A DNA stretch of 64,000 nt. Source: Anaeromyces robustus (lineage: Eukaryota; Neocallimastigomycota; Neocallimastigomycetes; Neocallimastigales; Neocallimastigaceae). Numbering within the stretch: position 1 is the stretch's first letter; every line of letters starts with the position of its first letter. Below, piece by piece: positions 1 to 11,260 of this stretch. The position numbers were made by a program, and so were the translations under genes. The DNA lies in assembly GCA_002104895.1 (NCBI GenBank), contig MCFG01000007.1, positions 87,501 through 151,500 of the forward strand. The letters are read 5' to 3'. Under the pieces are notes generated by a model that did no database searches, had not been told where the DNA came from, and saw nothing but the letters and a program-made list of their open reading frames with translations.

Positions 1-389
1 TTATCATGGATACATTCATTTGTTTTCTTATAAATTCACCATATTTTCCTTCAAGAGAAAATTCTTTTTCACGATTTTCTAAACCACCAAATGAATCAAA
101 ATCTCCTATTGAAGCAAATACATAATTACCTTGTAATGCCATTAATTCATGATTACCTATTAATACATTAACAATACCTCCAACTTCTTTAGCTTGATCT
201 CTTAATTTCATTAAAATATCAAAGATTTTTATGGTATCATCAGCACGATCTATTAAGTCACCCTTTTAATAAAAAAAAATATTGTAAAAATATTATTATT
301 ATTATTTTTTTTATTATTAATAAATATTAATTATTAATTATTGTTATTAATTATTATTAATAAATATTAATTATTATTATTAATTATTA

Positions 390-423
<34 letters not shown>

Positions 424-1565
424 GTATTAAATATTTACCACTTGAATTAAAATAGAATCTTTTCCAATCCAATTATTTCTTCTATCGATAAGTTTTGCAT
501 GACGTAAAATTTTAATTAATCTATCATAATCTCCATGAATATCACCTACAGCAACAACACGTCTATACTCATTATTTTGAATTTCATCCAAATCATTTTG
601 ATTTTGTTCCTTACTAATTAAGGTATCATCCCAATGAATAATAGTATGAAGTTTTTCATTAGTTATAGTATCAATACATGATTCAGTAATTCCTTCTGAT
701 GTATTATAAACTTCTGTAGGATTTCTTCTTTTAGCTAAATTACCTTTATAATCAAAAAGTCCTCCTAAGGAAAGACCTTTTCCACCTCCTTTACCTCCTT
801 GACCACCTGGCATACCTGGCATACCTTGACCACCTGGCATTCCTGGCATTCCTTGGCCACCTTGATTACCTTTTTTAAGTTTATTTAATGATTTTAATCC
901 TTCATAAACTTCAATAATGATTGTAGTATCAAAATCAGATTTAATAGAATTTAAATATTCTTCATCACTTATAAAATTATTTAAAACTACATAAAAATCA
1001 TTATTTGTATTTGTATTTTCATTTTCATTTTCATTTTCATTAATAATTTGTAGGAGAGTTTCAGAATTAGGATATGGTGATTGGATATTAGCATTATTTA
1101 ATGGTTTAAATTTATTATTTAAAACTACAGCTAAAACTTCTTTAGTAGTATCTACTCTGTATTTAGAAAGATCATCAACAAAAGCTTCAAACTTAATAGT
1201 TGGTTCAATATCTAATTATATATATATATTAAAAATATTAATAATAATTAATATTAATAACTTTTAATTTTTCTTTTTCTTTTTTCTTTTGTATTTAAAT
1301 TAAAATTGAATTGAAAAAAAAAAAAAATAAATTGAAAAAAAAAATAAAAATACAAAATTTAAATAAATATTGAAATTTATTGAAATTTACCAACAATACT
1401 TGATATAGCTTTAATTGCTTGATATAATTCTTTTTTTAAAAATTGACATATTTCTCTGTTATCTTCTAAACAATTAAAATTATATTCGAAATCAGTATTT
1501 ATTGTTTTTGAAATTACAAAACCAAATGCTAAAAATACACATAATAGAAGTTTTTGAAATATCAT
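1..1565 (-). CDS. Secreted PPP-type (Shewanella-like) metallophosphatase, 3' end cut by window
   Basis: Spliced model on the minus strand: exon 1 1565-1391, exon 2 1211-439, exon 3 262 to the window edge. Introns 1390-1212 and 438-263 have GTAAAT donors and AG acceptors, and the frame is kept. The N-terminus is a hydrophobic signal peptide (about residues 1-19). A helical, Cys-containing region follows, then Asn/Glu repeats and a Gly/Pro/Met/Gln repeat near residues 172-205. The catalytic signatures of metal-dependent PPP phosphatases come next: GDIHGD (about 281), GDLIDR (about 317, across the splice) and GNHE (about 350). These bind the two metals. The family is known to dephosphorylate phosphoproteins; the substrate here is unknown. 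GDxxDRA replaces the common GDxxDRG, as in bacterial-like members. The signal peptide implies a secretory or surface location. The C-terminus lies outside the window. Confidence 0.85.
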
Positions 1566-3059
1566 TTTGTCTGTCTTTATAATTTAATAAATAATAATTA
1601 TATTATTATTATTTTTATTTTTATATTTATTTATAATATAATCAATATATTATAATTAATATTAATTTCTTATTTAGTTTTTACTTTTAAATATATATAT
1701 AGTATTTTATATATAAAGATTTTTTTTTAAAGGAAAGAAAATCAGACTTTATATATAAAATATAAAAAATCTTCTTGGTATGTCTTGGTATGTCAAAGCT
1801 AAATAAAGAATAATTAATTTTTAATAATAAAAATGTTTAGTATTATGTCTCATAACTTTAATTATTAATATTATTGATATCAAAAATTACGTAATATAAT
1901 ATATATAAATTAAAATAAATTAAAAGATGAATTATAAAAATAAAATAAAATAAAATAATTTAAAATAAAAATTAAATAAAATAAAATCAAATAAAATAAA
2001 TGAATAAAATGGAAAAGTAAATAAAATGAATATGTCAATTAGTAAATAAATAAATGAATGAATAAATAAATAAATATCCAAGAAATTAATGAATCATCAG
2101 TAAATCAATTGACCAATAAATTATTAAAAAAAAAAAATAAATAAATTAATAAATATAAAAATTAATAAAAAAGTTTAATAAATTTATTTATTAATTTATA
2201 GATATTATTATATATTATTATATTATTATATTATATTATTATGTAATATTATTGTATATAAATAATCATCAAATAAAAAAGCTAATGAATAACTTTTTTT
2301 AGTTTTTTTATTTTGTATTATTTTATATTAATATATAATATTTTTTTTTCTTTCTACTTTTTTCATCATCTTTTTTTTTTTTTTTTTATTTTTTATTTTA
2401 TTAATTTATGATTATATATTTTTTTATATTAAAAATAACCATAAAAATGTGAGTGTGTGTGACATTTATTTTTGTTTTGTTTTTAATTTTTATTTTGTTT
2501 TTGTTATGTCTCATTAAAAAAATTAAATGGAAAGATTAAAAAAAAATTATTAAATTATTATTATATAATAATAAATTATAGGAAAGATACCTTATTCATA
2601 ATAAAATAATAATAATAATATAATTAATAACGTGATTAAAAAAAAATTTAAAAAAAATATTTTTTTTTTAATAAAAATCAAAAATAAATAAAAAAAAGTA
2701 AATATTTATAAATACTTATAAATATATATTATTGTTTTTATATTTAAATGTTTAATAAAGTTTTTAAATTTTATTTGATTATACCCATATTTCTATTTCA
2801 TTATTTATATAATCTAGAAAAGTTATAAAGATAACAAGATATTACAATATCAATATTAATTGATCATTTTATTATTCAATATTTTTTATTGTATTTATAT
2901 ATATAAAAGAACAATATAGCTTTCATTTATTTTCTTGTCTATTTCAAAAATTATTATTATTTTTATTATAAATAGTAATATAATATATATTTATTACTAT
3001 TTATTATTTTTTAAAAAAAAAAAAATTGTTTAAAGAACTTTCCAACTATTTAAAATTTA

Positions 3060-3990
3060 CTTATCTCTTTCTATATCAATAGACATACAATTCCTAAAGA
3101 TTTCATGTTACATCTATTTTGGTATTCCCTTCTCTAATGTTCTTTTTTTTTGTTAGATATAATTATTGATAAAATATATATTTGTATTAAAAACTAATTA
3201 TATTCTCTTATAATAATATCTTATTTTTAATCTATAAAAAAAAAAAAAAAAAATATTGTTTTGTAGGTAATCTCAACTAATATATATATGCTTATTCTCA
3301 TAAACTTCAAATACATTCTATTTCTGGAGTTTGAATTTACAGACAGTTTAAATGCTTCAAAAAAAAAAAAAATGGAAATTTTCATAATTATTAAAGATAT
3401 CTAAAGTTCAATATTTAAATAATTATTCACATTGGTTTATATTATATAATAATTAATAGAGATTTTCTTTTCGGGTGATTAAATTTAGTTTTCTGATTGA
3501 AAGAATCAAAAAAGAAGAAAAAAAAGTTAGTAAGTGAATAAAAAGATATTAAAAATTGGTATTGGAATGATTTTATTTGAAAAGCGAGAAATTAAAGCTA
3601 ATAAATTATGATTATAATAAATTTTGTGAATCTATCTATCTATATATATATATATTTATGTTTTGATTATGAATACTTTTTATTTTAATTTAGGTTTTAA
3701 ATGAGTAATAACATTTATTCTGTAGCTCTGTATTTAACTCAAAAAAACATTTTTTTTAAAAGTGGAAGAATTTCATGTAAATATCCTTCTTACTGCTTTT
3801 TTTGTTACTAAGGCGAGCAATCATTTAAATATTGAATAGTTGATTACCCTTTCTTCTCTTTAATTAAATGGGATGTTTTCAGAGTCTTCTTCTTTTATGA
3901 GAAATGATAATGAAAAGTTAAGTGAGAATTTAGTAGACACCAAATTACTTTTATCACTGACGTTTATTGCTTTGTTTTATAATATTACAT
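3060..3990. repeat. Diverged dispersed repeat, copy A
   Basis: Several blocks recur in the same order and orientation at about 26515-27730. Examples are a block with TCTATATCAA (near 3070 and 26527), one with TATATTCTCTTA (near 3200 and 26625), one with GAGCAATCATTT (near 3814 and 27216), one with CCCTTTCTT (3847, 27249) and one with AGAGTCTT (3881, 27624). The minus strand shows fragments that could once have encoded protein: both copies read roughly HLI-K/R-EKKG. No open gene remains. It may be a relic of a transposon or of a dispersed gene family. Confidence 0.5.
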
Positions 3991-4637
3991 TACTTAGAGA
4001 TGAATGAAATTTGAATAGTGTCCTTAACTGAAGTTATTAGAATTTCAGATAATTAATATACAATATATATATATGTTAAATATTTATAATGTATTTTATT
4101 AATAGAATTTTTGAGCTTATATTTTATTTAAATTCTATATCAATAAATATAATTATATATAAATGTATTAATAATTTTTAATGATTAATTAGAACAAGGA
4201 AGTATATTCTCTTCCTTTAATCTTAAAAAAATTTAAAAATGTATAGTTATTAAATAATTAAATAAGAATTAAATAAATAAATTAGTATATATATATATAT
4301 GTATATATGTATAAGTAAATCAATATTTTGTATAATATTTATTTTTAAAAATAGTAGAGTATTTAAGAAATATTTTAAGTATTATCATTAAGTTTATCAA
4401 TGTATTATTTAAGAAAGTCAAATTTAGATATATTTTTTTATTTGAAACATTGTTTATAAAATAAAAATGTTAAAAAATATCTAATAAGATATGAACAAAA
4501 TTGTAAAAAAAAATATAAAACATATGACATATATATTATTTTATTTTAATTATATTTTTTTATTTTCATACACATTGATATTGATTTTATTCGTTTTACT
4601 TAAAAATAATCTCATACTCATTTATATTTATATATTT

Positions 4638-4757
<120 letters not shown>

Positions 4758-5176
4758 CCTAGAAATTAACGAATATTTTTTTTTTGGATGTTAATTCAAT
4801 TATAAGTTTAACCTTTAATTTATTATATGGTTAAACAAGTAGATTTAGTTTATTTTTAGCTTATTTATTTTTTGATATTTAATATGATTTACTAATATAA
4901 ATATAATTTTTAATACAATAATTGATTTTCTTATAATACATTACTTTTTAAAGTAAATTTATGTTTTACAAAAAAAATATATATATTTTTTTTAATTATT
5001 AGATTTAAATCTACATAATTTATAAATATTTTCATAATGTTATCATAGTATCATAATTAATTATAATTATCATACTTATATTAATTATTATTAATATATT
5101 TTATTAATATTAATTTATAATTCATTAATTTGTTTTTTATTATTATTATTATTATTTTATAGTTTTTTTTGTAATT

Positions 5177-5314
5177 GTCATCATTATTATTTAGTACTAT
5201 ATATGTTCCATATTACTTTTTAATTATTTCCACTTTAATATGTTAGTCATCATTATTATTTAGTACTATATATGTTCCATATTACCTTTTAATTATTTCC
5301 ACTTTAATATGTTA
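5177..5314. repeat. 68-bp tandem duplication, two copies
   Basis: Two nearly identical 68-bp units begin with GTCATCATTATTATTTAG at 5177 and 5245. Near-identity indicates a recent duplication. It lies inside the roughly 530-bp part of unit 1 that unit 2 of the larger duplication lacks. Confidence 0.9.
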
Positions 5315-5937
5315 ATTGTTATTAAAATTTAAAAGACATCATTAGATCATTGATCAAGCATACATATATCTGTAAATTTTGTTTTGAAATAATTTTAATG
5401 TATAAATAAATTAAATTTTTATAAGATAATAGAATATTCTTTTAAAATATTAAAGTGCATAGTGCATAATAAAGTTAATGAAATATTCGATTTAAATAAA
5501 TTATTAAATTATTTTTAATATTAATAATAATAGCATAATTAATCAATACAATATTAAAAAATAAAATAAATAACAAAAAATAAAATAAAAAATTTTTTAT
5601 ATAAAGGAAAAAAAGTATCAAAATTTTAGAAAACTGAAAATATTTATTTTTATTTTTTAAAAATAAAAAAAAAATAAAAACAAAATAAAAATAAAATAAA
5701 AACAAAATAAAAATAAAATAAAAGAAAAAAAATATTAATATTAATATTAATATAAATATAAACTTTTTAAACTAATTATTAATAATTATAATAAAAAATT
5801 ATAGATTTATAATTTTACGTAATATAATAAATTAAGCTTTTATTAATAGAATATCTTTTGTAAAAGAAATTTAATTTAATATAACAATTTTATTTATAAT
5901 AATTATTATTATTTATAAATAATATTCAAAAAAAAAA

Positions 5938-8181
5938 ATGTATTTAAAAAATTTACAAATAGTTTTTGTTTTCATTACTTTTGCTTTATTAACTTTATCA
6001 TCTCCAATAAAAAATGGAGAAAAGATTTCTAATGATGATTCAATTGAATTCATTCAATTTAATGAAAATAAAAAGTTAATTACGGAAGGTCTTTCTATTG
6101 TGGAACTTAAAGGATACGAAAATTTTATATATTTCTTAAGTAGTAATGATAATGAAATGATTAATTATGCATTGAATATAACGAAAAATGAAATTATTCC
6201 AGATATTGATATTCAATTAGATGGAAAATCAAGTAGTGCTTTTATTGTTCAAAATAAAGAAGGAAATGGCTATTATTTTGGAAAAAACTATGATTTGAAT
6301 AAAAGTAATAATTTAATTGTGATTAATCACCCAAAGTATTTCTTTTCTTCCATATCCACTGTAAATACTGACTTTATTATTCATTATTCAACTGAAGATC
6401 TTTCTGACGATACTTTAAAAATTAGTTCTTCATTTGCACCACTTGATGGTATGAATGAAAAAGGGGTCAGTATTTCCGTTAATGTAGTTCCTAATATTCC
6501 AATTGATAGTGATTCAAAATATGAAACTATTGATCAAAATATTATAAATAAATCTAATATCTCTATTGTTCTTTATACTCGTATTGTTTTAGATTTTGCT
6601 GCTACTGCTGATGAAGCAATTCAATTATTAAAAGCCTTTAATATTCATAGTACTCACGGTGTAAATGTTAATTATATTATTGCTGATGCCAGTGGAAAAT
6701 CATATGTTGCTGAATTTATCCATAATAAGTTGGTCGTTACTGAAAGTAAAGTTGCTACTAATTTCTATATTACTGAAGGTGAATACCATAAATTTGGTTC
6801 AGGATTGGATAAATATGACACCATTAATGAAATGATGAGTAAAACTCCAAATATGAGTATGGAAGAGGTTAAAAATACTTTAATGGCTACTAAAGATGAA
6901 GAAACTCAGTACAGTGTTGTTTACGATTTATTGAATAGAGAAGCTATCTATTATATTAAAGGAGATTATGAACATGGATTTAAAGTTAAATTAAATTTCA
7001 CCCCAGATGTCGAAGAACAAAATCCTTTGGATGATAAAGACTTTGATATTATTGAAGTTAATCCTACAAGTGATATACAAGAATTAGATAACGGTACTTT
7101 GTTTACCGAATTTCATGGAGATGATGGTTTAAATGAAATCATTAAATTTGGAGGCTTTAAAACTGATGGTGAATTATTAAAACATCTTTATGATAGTTTA
7201 GAAGAAAAGAACAATAACCATCTTAATATTACAGTTAATTATAGTGGTATGGCATGTAGTGCTTTTTCAGTTGCAAATGAAAATGGAGATGGTTATTTCT
7301 TTGGAAGAAATTTTGATTGGCATCCAGAATCAAAAATATTAGTAGTAGTTGATTATCCAAATAATAATGATTATGCTTCTATTTCAACTATAGAAATCAA
7401 TACTATAGATGTTTTATTTGAAATAGCATCAAATGATGAGAGAATAAGAAACATTTATGAAGTCTACAAATCTGGAAATCAAATATCAAAAAAATTATTA
7501 GAAAAAATTTATCTTCTTTATCCATTTGATGGTATGAATGAAAAAGGAGTAAGTGTTTCCATTAATAAGGTTCCAGGTTATTGGAGTGTTGATCATAATG
7601 TTGAAGGAAAACTTGATATTAATACTGGACTTGCTACTCGTCTTATATTAAATAAGGCATCTACTACAGATGAAGCCGTTGAATTATTAAGAAATTCCAA
7701 TATGCATCTAAGTGTAAATTTAAATATTCATTTCACCATCAGTGATGCCAATGGAAAAACTGTTGTTGTTGAATATTCCGAAGATGACATCTTTATTACA
7801 GAATCAAAAGTAGTCACCAATTATTACTTAACTGATGATTCCTTAAAGCAGTATAATTATGACATTTTTTTTGGTGATAGAAGATATGAAACACTTCTTA
7901 ATAGAATTACTAGAAAACCAAATCAAAATCTTAAAGATATTAGAAATACTCTTAGATCAGCTGAACAAATGTATACTAAATGGAGTATTGCTTTTGATCA
8001 AATGAAAAAAGAAGCCACCTATTTCATTAGCAGAAACTTTGATGTTGGATATCGTTTTAAATTATTAACTGACAATAAATATCAAGAAGAAGTTGAAACT
8101 GAAACATTATATTCATCTTCTGAAGAAGAAGATATTGATGATGCCGACACTTCTGATATAACCGTTGTTGATGAAGAATAA
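5938..8181 (+). CDS. Secreted tandem linear amide C-N hydrolase (choloylglycine-hydrolase family)
   Basis: Intronless 747-residue ORF; its ATG follows a run of A. Residues 1-22 form a signal peptide. Two homologous Ntn-hydrolase domains follow (about 95-355 and 436-710), then an acidic Ser/Glu/Asp tail. In domain 2 the expected nucleophile is Cys440 (GMACSAF), followed by GRNFDW with Arg457 and Asp460, and Arg649 in DRRY. This matches the Cys/Arg/Asp/Arg catalytic set of bile-salt hydrolases and related amidases. In domain 1 the equivalent positions are Ser99, Lys116, Asp119 and Lys292, so it is probably inactive or altered. DGMNEKGVS occurs in both domains. The family cleaves linear amide bonds such as conjugated bile acids or N-acyl amino acids; the substrate here is unknown. 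In bacterial family members the Cys becomes N-terminal after processing, whereas here domain 2 is internal. No introns and a family typical of gut bacteria suggest horizontal transfer followed by internal duplication (inference). Confidence 0.88.
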   Translation: MYLKNLQIVFVFITFALLTLSSPIKNGEKISNDDSIEFIQFNENKKLITEGLSIVELKGYENFIYFLSSNDNEMINYALNITKNEIIPDIDIQLDGKSSSAFIVQNKEGNGYYFGKNYDLNKSNNLIVINHPKYFFSSISTVNTDFIIHYSTEDLSDDTLKISSSFAPLDGMNEKGVSISVNVVPNIPIDSDSKYETIDQNIINKSNISIVLYTRIVLDFAATADEAIQLLKAFNIHSTHGVNVNYIIADASGKSYVAEFIHNKLVVTESKVATNFYITEGEYHKFGSGLDKYDTINEMMSKTPNMSMEEVKNTLMATKDEETQYSVVYDLLNREAIYYIKGDYEHGFKVKLNFTPDVEEQNPLDDKDFDIIEVNPTSDIQELDNGTLFTEFHGDDGLNEIIKFGGFKTDGELLKHLYDSLEEKNNNHLNITVNYSGMACSAFSVANENGDGYFFGRNFDWHPESKILVVVDYPNNNDYASISTIEINTIDVLFEIASNDERIRNIYEVYKSGNQISKKLLEKIYLLYPFDGMNEKGVSVSINKVPGYWSVDHNVEGKLDINTGLATRLILNKASTTDEAVELLRNSNMHLSVNLNIHFTISDANGKTVVVEYSEDDIFITESKVVTNYYLTDDSLKQYNYDIFFGDRRYETLLNRITRKPNQNLKDIRNTLRSAEQMYTKWSIAFDQMKKEATYFISRNFDVGYRFKLLTDNKYQEEVETETLYSSSEEEDIDDADTSDITVVDEE

Positions 8182-8596
8182 ATAAAATATTAATTAATTA
8201 GTTTAATTAATGATAAAAAAAAATATGATTAATATTAAATATTTATAATGTTTAAATATTTAAAATATTTTCTCCTAAGATAAAAAAAATTAATTATTAA
8301 TATTAATATTAATTTTTTTTAATAAATAATGAAATAAAAAAAATTAATTATTAATATTAATATATTAATTTTTTTTAATAAATAATGAAATAAGAAAATT
8401 AAAATGTTATATTTTATATTTTATGAAATAAAAAATATACAATATAATAAAATTTTATAACTTTTACTGTTGAATATTTAAAATAAATTATGGAAGGAGT
8501 AGAAGTTGTAAAGTTGTAGAAAAAAAGAAATCAAAGAAATAAAGTACAAAGAATTATATCTAAATTATGTAATTTCTGTGTAATTTGTTCATCTGC

Positions 8597-8679
<83 letters not shown>

Positions 8680-8707
8680 ATGAAAATAATAAATAATAAA
8701 TAATAAA

Positions 8708-8738
<31 letters not shown>

Positions 8739-8793
8739 TAAATAATAAATAAATTAATAAATAATAATAAATAAATAAATAAATAAATAAATA
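8597..8793. repeat. AAAT/AAT microsatellite block
   Basis: AAAT units (8597-8675), then mixed AAT/AAAT, then AAAT again up to 8793. It separates units 1 and 2 of the segmental duplication. Poly-Leu/Ile/Tyr reading frames here are artefacts of the repeat. Confidence 0.95.
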
Positions 8794-8826
8794 ACCTAGA
8801 AATTAACGAATATTTTTTTTTTTGGA

Positions 8827-8952
8827 GGGGGTGTCCCATTTCGCCAAGTCACGTTTTTTTTGTGGCTAAATAAAACTATGTATACATTATTTTATTTATT
8901 TTTTTATTTTATTTATTTATTATTATTATTATTATTTATTTATTATTTATTA

Positions 8953-8983
<31 letters not shown>

Positions 8984-9219
8984 TTATTTATTATTTATTA
9001 TTATTATTATTATTTATTATTTATTATTTATTATTATTATTATTATTTATTATTTATTATTTATTATTTAGAATTATATATTTATTATTTAGTATTATTT
9101 ATTTATTATTTATTATTTATTATTTATTTATTAAAATAAAATAATTACATTTTTAATATGGCGTATTTTTTAAAAAGTGTAAATTTTTGTATTTTAATTT
9201 GGCGAAATGGGTCACATTC
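8827..9219. mobile_element. MITE-like element, about 393 bp
   Basis: The ends are inverted repeats. The left end reads GTGTCCCATTTCGCCAA after a G run; the right end reads TTGGCGAAATGGGTCAC before ATTC. The flanks repeat TTTTTTGGA (8818-8826 and 9220-9228), a likely 8-9 bp target duplication. The uninterrupted site is preserved in unit 1 near 4775-4795. There is no coding capacity; the middle (about 8890-9135) is a TTA/TTTA microsatellite. A G-starting TIR with a duplication of about 9 bp would fit a Mutator-like MITE; 8 bp would fit hAT. The T run leaves this open. Confidence 0.8.
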
Positions 9220-9391
9220 TTTTTTGGATGTTAATTCAATTGTAAGTTTAACCTTTAATTTATTATATGGTTAAACAAGTAGATTTAGTTTATTTTTAGC
9301 TTATTTATTGAGAAATAACTTTATGTACTTTAATATTTTAAAAGAATATTCTATTATCTTATATTTTAAAAATTTAATTTATTTATACATT

Positions 9392-10060
9392 AAAGTTAAT
9401 GAAATATTCGATTTAAATAAATTATTAAATTATTTTTAATATTAATAATAATAACATAATTAATCACAATATTAAAAAATTTAATAACAAAAAATAAAAT
9501 AAAAAATTTTTTATATAAAGGAAAAAAAGTATCAAAATTTTAGAAAACTGAAAATATTTATTTTTATTTTTTAAAAATAAAAAAAAAAATAAAAACAAAA
9601 TAAAAATAAAATAAAAACAAAATAAAAATAAAATAAAAGAAAAAATATTAATATTAATATTAATATAAATATAAACTTTTTAAACTAATTATTAATAATT
9701 ATAATAAAAAATTATAGATTTATAATTTTACGTAATATAATAAATTAAGCTTTTATTAATAGAATATCTTTTGTAAAAGAAATTTAATTTAATATAACAA
9801 TTTTATTTATAATAATTATTATTATTTATAAATAAAATATTAATTAATTAGTTTAATTAATGATAAAAAAAAATATGATTAATATTAAATATTTATAATG
9901 TTTAAATAATTAAAATATTTTCTCCTAAGATAAAAAAAAATTAATTATTAATATTAATATTAATTTTTTTTTAATAAATAATGATATAAGAAAATTAAAA
10001 TATTATATTTTATATTTTATGAAATAAAGAATATTTAATATAATAAAATTTTACAAAAAT
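9392..10060 (+). other. Flanks of the hydrolase gene joined without the ORF
   Basis: Positions 9392-9835 match 5471-5922 (5' flank of the hydrolase gene). From 9828 onward the sequence matches 8178 onward (stop codon and 3' flank). ATAAATAA occurs once at the junction (9828-9835). In unit 1 it occurs at both edges of the missing piece (5915-5922 and 8178-8185). The absent segment is about 2263 bp, from 15 bp before the ATG through the stop codon. This is either a microhomology deletion here or an ORF insertion in unit 1. Confidence 0.85.
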
Positions 10061-10850
10061 ATTTTTGTAAAATAAATTAAAAATAATAATAAAAATAGTA
10101 TCAATTATTTTTCTAAATAAAAGAAAAAAAAAATGTTAAAAATATAAGAATATTTAGTATAAATAAGTAATAATAATACTATTATTATTAAAGATAATAG
10201 TTTATTTATTTTATATTTTTATATTTTGTATATATTCTATTAAAATAATTATGTAATTTTAATTCACTATTCTATATACTCCTTTTTTTTTTTATCAGGA
10301 ATTCAACAAGTAAGTTATTAATTTTAAAAATAAAATATTTGTGTAATAACTTTAAGTAATTATTAAAATTAAATGTTTAAATTTTTTTTTTATTTTATTT
10401 TATTTTATTGTTCGATTGTTTGGTTATTAGCTATTATAAACATAAACACATTTATTATTATTATCTTAGATGAAACGGATTAACAAAAAAAATGAAACTG
10501 ATTAACAACAGATACATTAACAAATAATTTATTTTCAAAAAATAAATTATAAACTAATATAGAATTTACTTCCCCTAAGAATAAATGAATAAATAATTTG
10601 TTATGATGATAATAATAATAATATAAATAAAATCTATGTTAATAAAATATATATTAATTATTTTTTATTATACATAATTTAAATAACAAAATTTTAAATA
10701 ATAATAATTTTATATATAATAATAATAATAATAATTAATTATTATTTATTTTATTATTAATAAATATAAATATAAATATAAATATAAATATAAATATATT
10801 TTTGAGTAAATAATAAATATATTTTTAAATAAAATTTTGATTTAATAATA
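10060..10850. other. Unit-2-specific insertion, no gene seen
   Basis: About 790 bp lie between the 3' gene flank and the right block of unit 2, where unit 1 joins these directly near 8457. It is AT-rich, with a short local duplication near 10470-10505 and a TAAATA run near 10760-10797. I see no ORF and no clear terminal repeats, so its origin is unknown. Confidence 0.5.
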
Positions 10851-10994
10851 ATATAACTTTTACTATTGAATATTTAAAATAAATTATGGAAGGTGTAGAA
10901 GTTGTAAAGTTGTAGAAAAAAAGAAATCAAAGAAATAAAGTACAAAGAATTATATCTAAATTATGTAATTTCTGTGTAATTTGTTCATCTGCTA

Positions 10995-11015
10995 AATAAA
11001 TAAATAATTATAAAA

Positions 11016-11066
<51 letters not shown>

Positions 11067-11071
11067 ATTAA

Positions 11072-11106
<35 letters not shown>

Positions 11107-11214
11107 ATAGTAAATAAATATATAATAATAAATAAATAAATAAATAAATAATATATAAATAATAATAAATAAATAAATAAATAAATAAATATATAAATAT
11201 ATAAATAAATAAAA

Positions 11215-11254
<40 letters not shown>

Positions 11255-11260
11255 ATATTA
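10995..11260. repeat. AAAT microsatellite array
   Basis: A long, slightly interrupted AAAT array follows the right block of unit 2. Together with the arrays at 4638 and 8597 it frames the two duplication units. Stop-free frames through it are repeat artefacts. Confidence 0.95.

Larger units (their letters stand above)
8792..10997. repeat. Segmental duplication, unit 2 (lacks the ORF)
   Basis: In order: the left block split by a MITE (8792-8826 and 9220-9310), an inverted piece of unit 1 (about 9322-9391), the 5' gene flank (9392-9835), the 3' gene flank (9828-about 10060), roughly 790 bp absent from unit 1, then the right block (about 10851-10997). The 5' and 3' gene flanks are joined directly with no hydrolase ORF between them. 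Confidence 0.85.

Noticed and set aside
8531-9144. Open frames of poly-Leu/Ile/Tyr on both strands, also at 11068-11271
   Set aside because: They are translations of AAAT/TTTA microsatellites, which are stop-free in some frames; no domain or normal composition.
10303-10318. An 11-nt micro-exon between TCAG and GTAAGT
   Set aside because: No neighbouring exons or frame to join; likely chance in AT-rich DNA.
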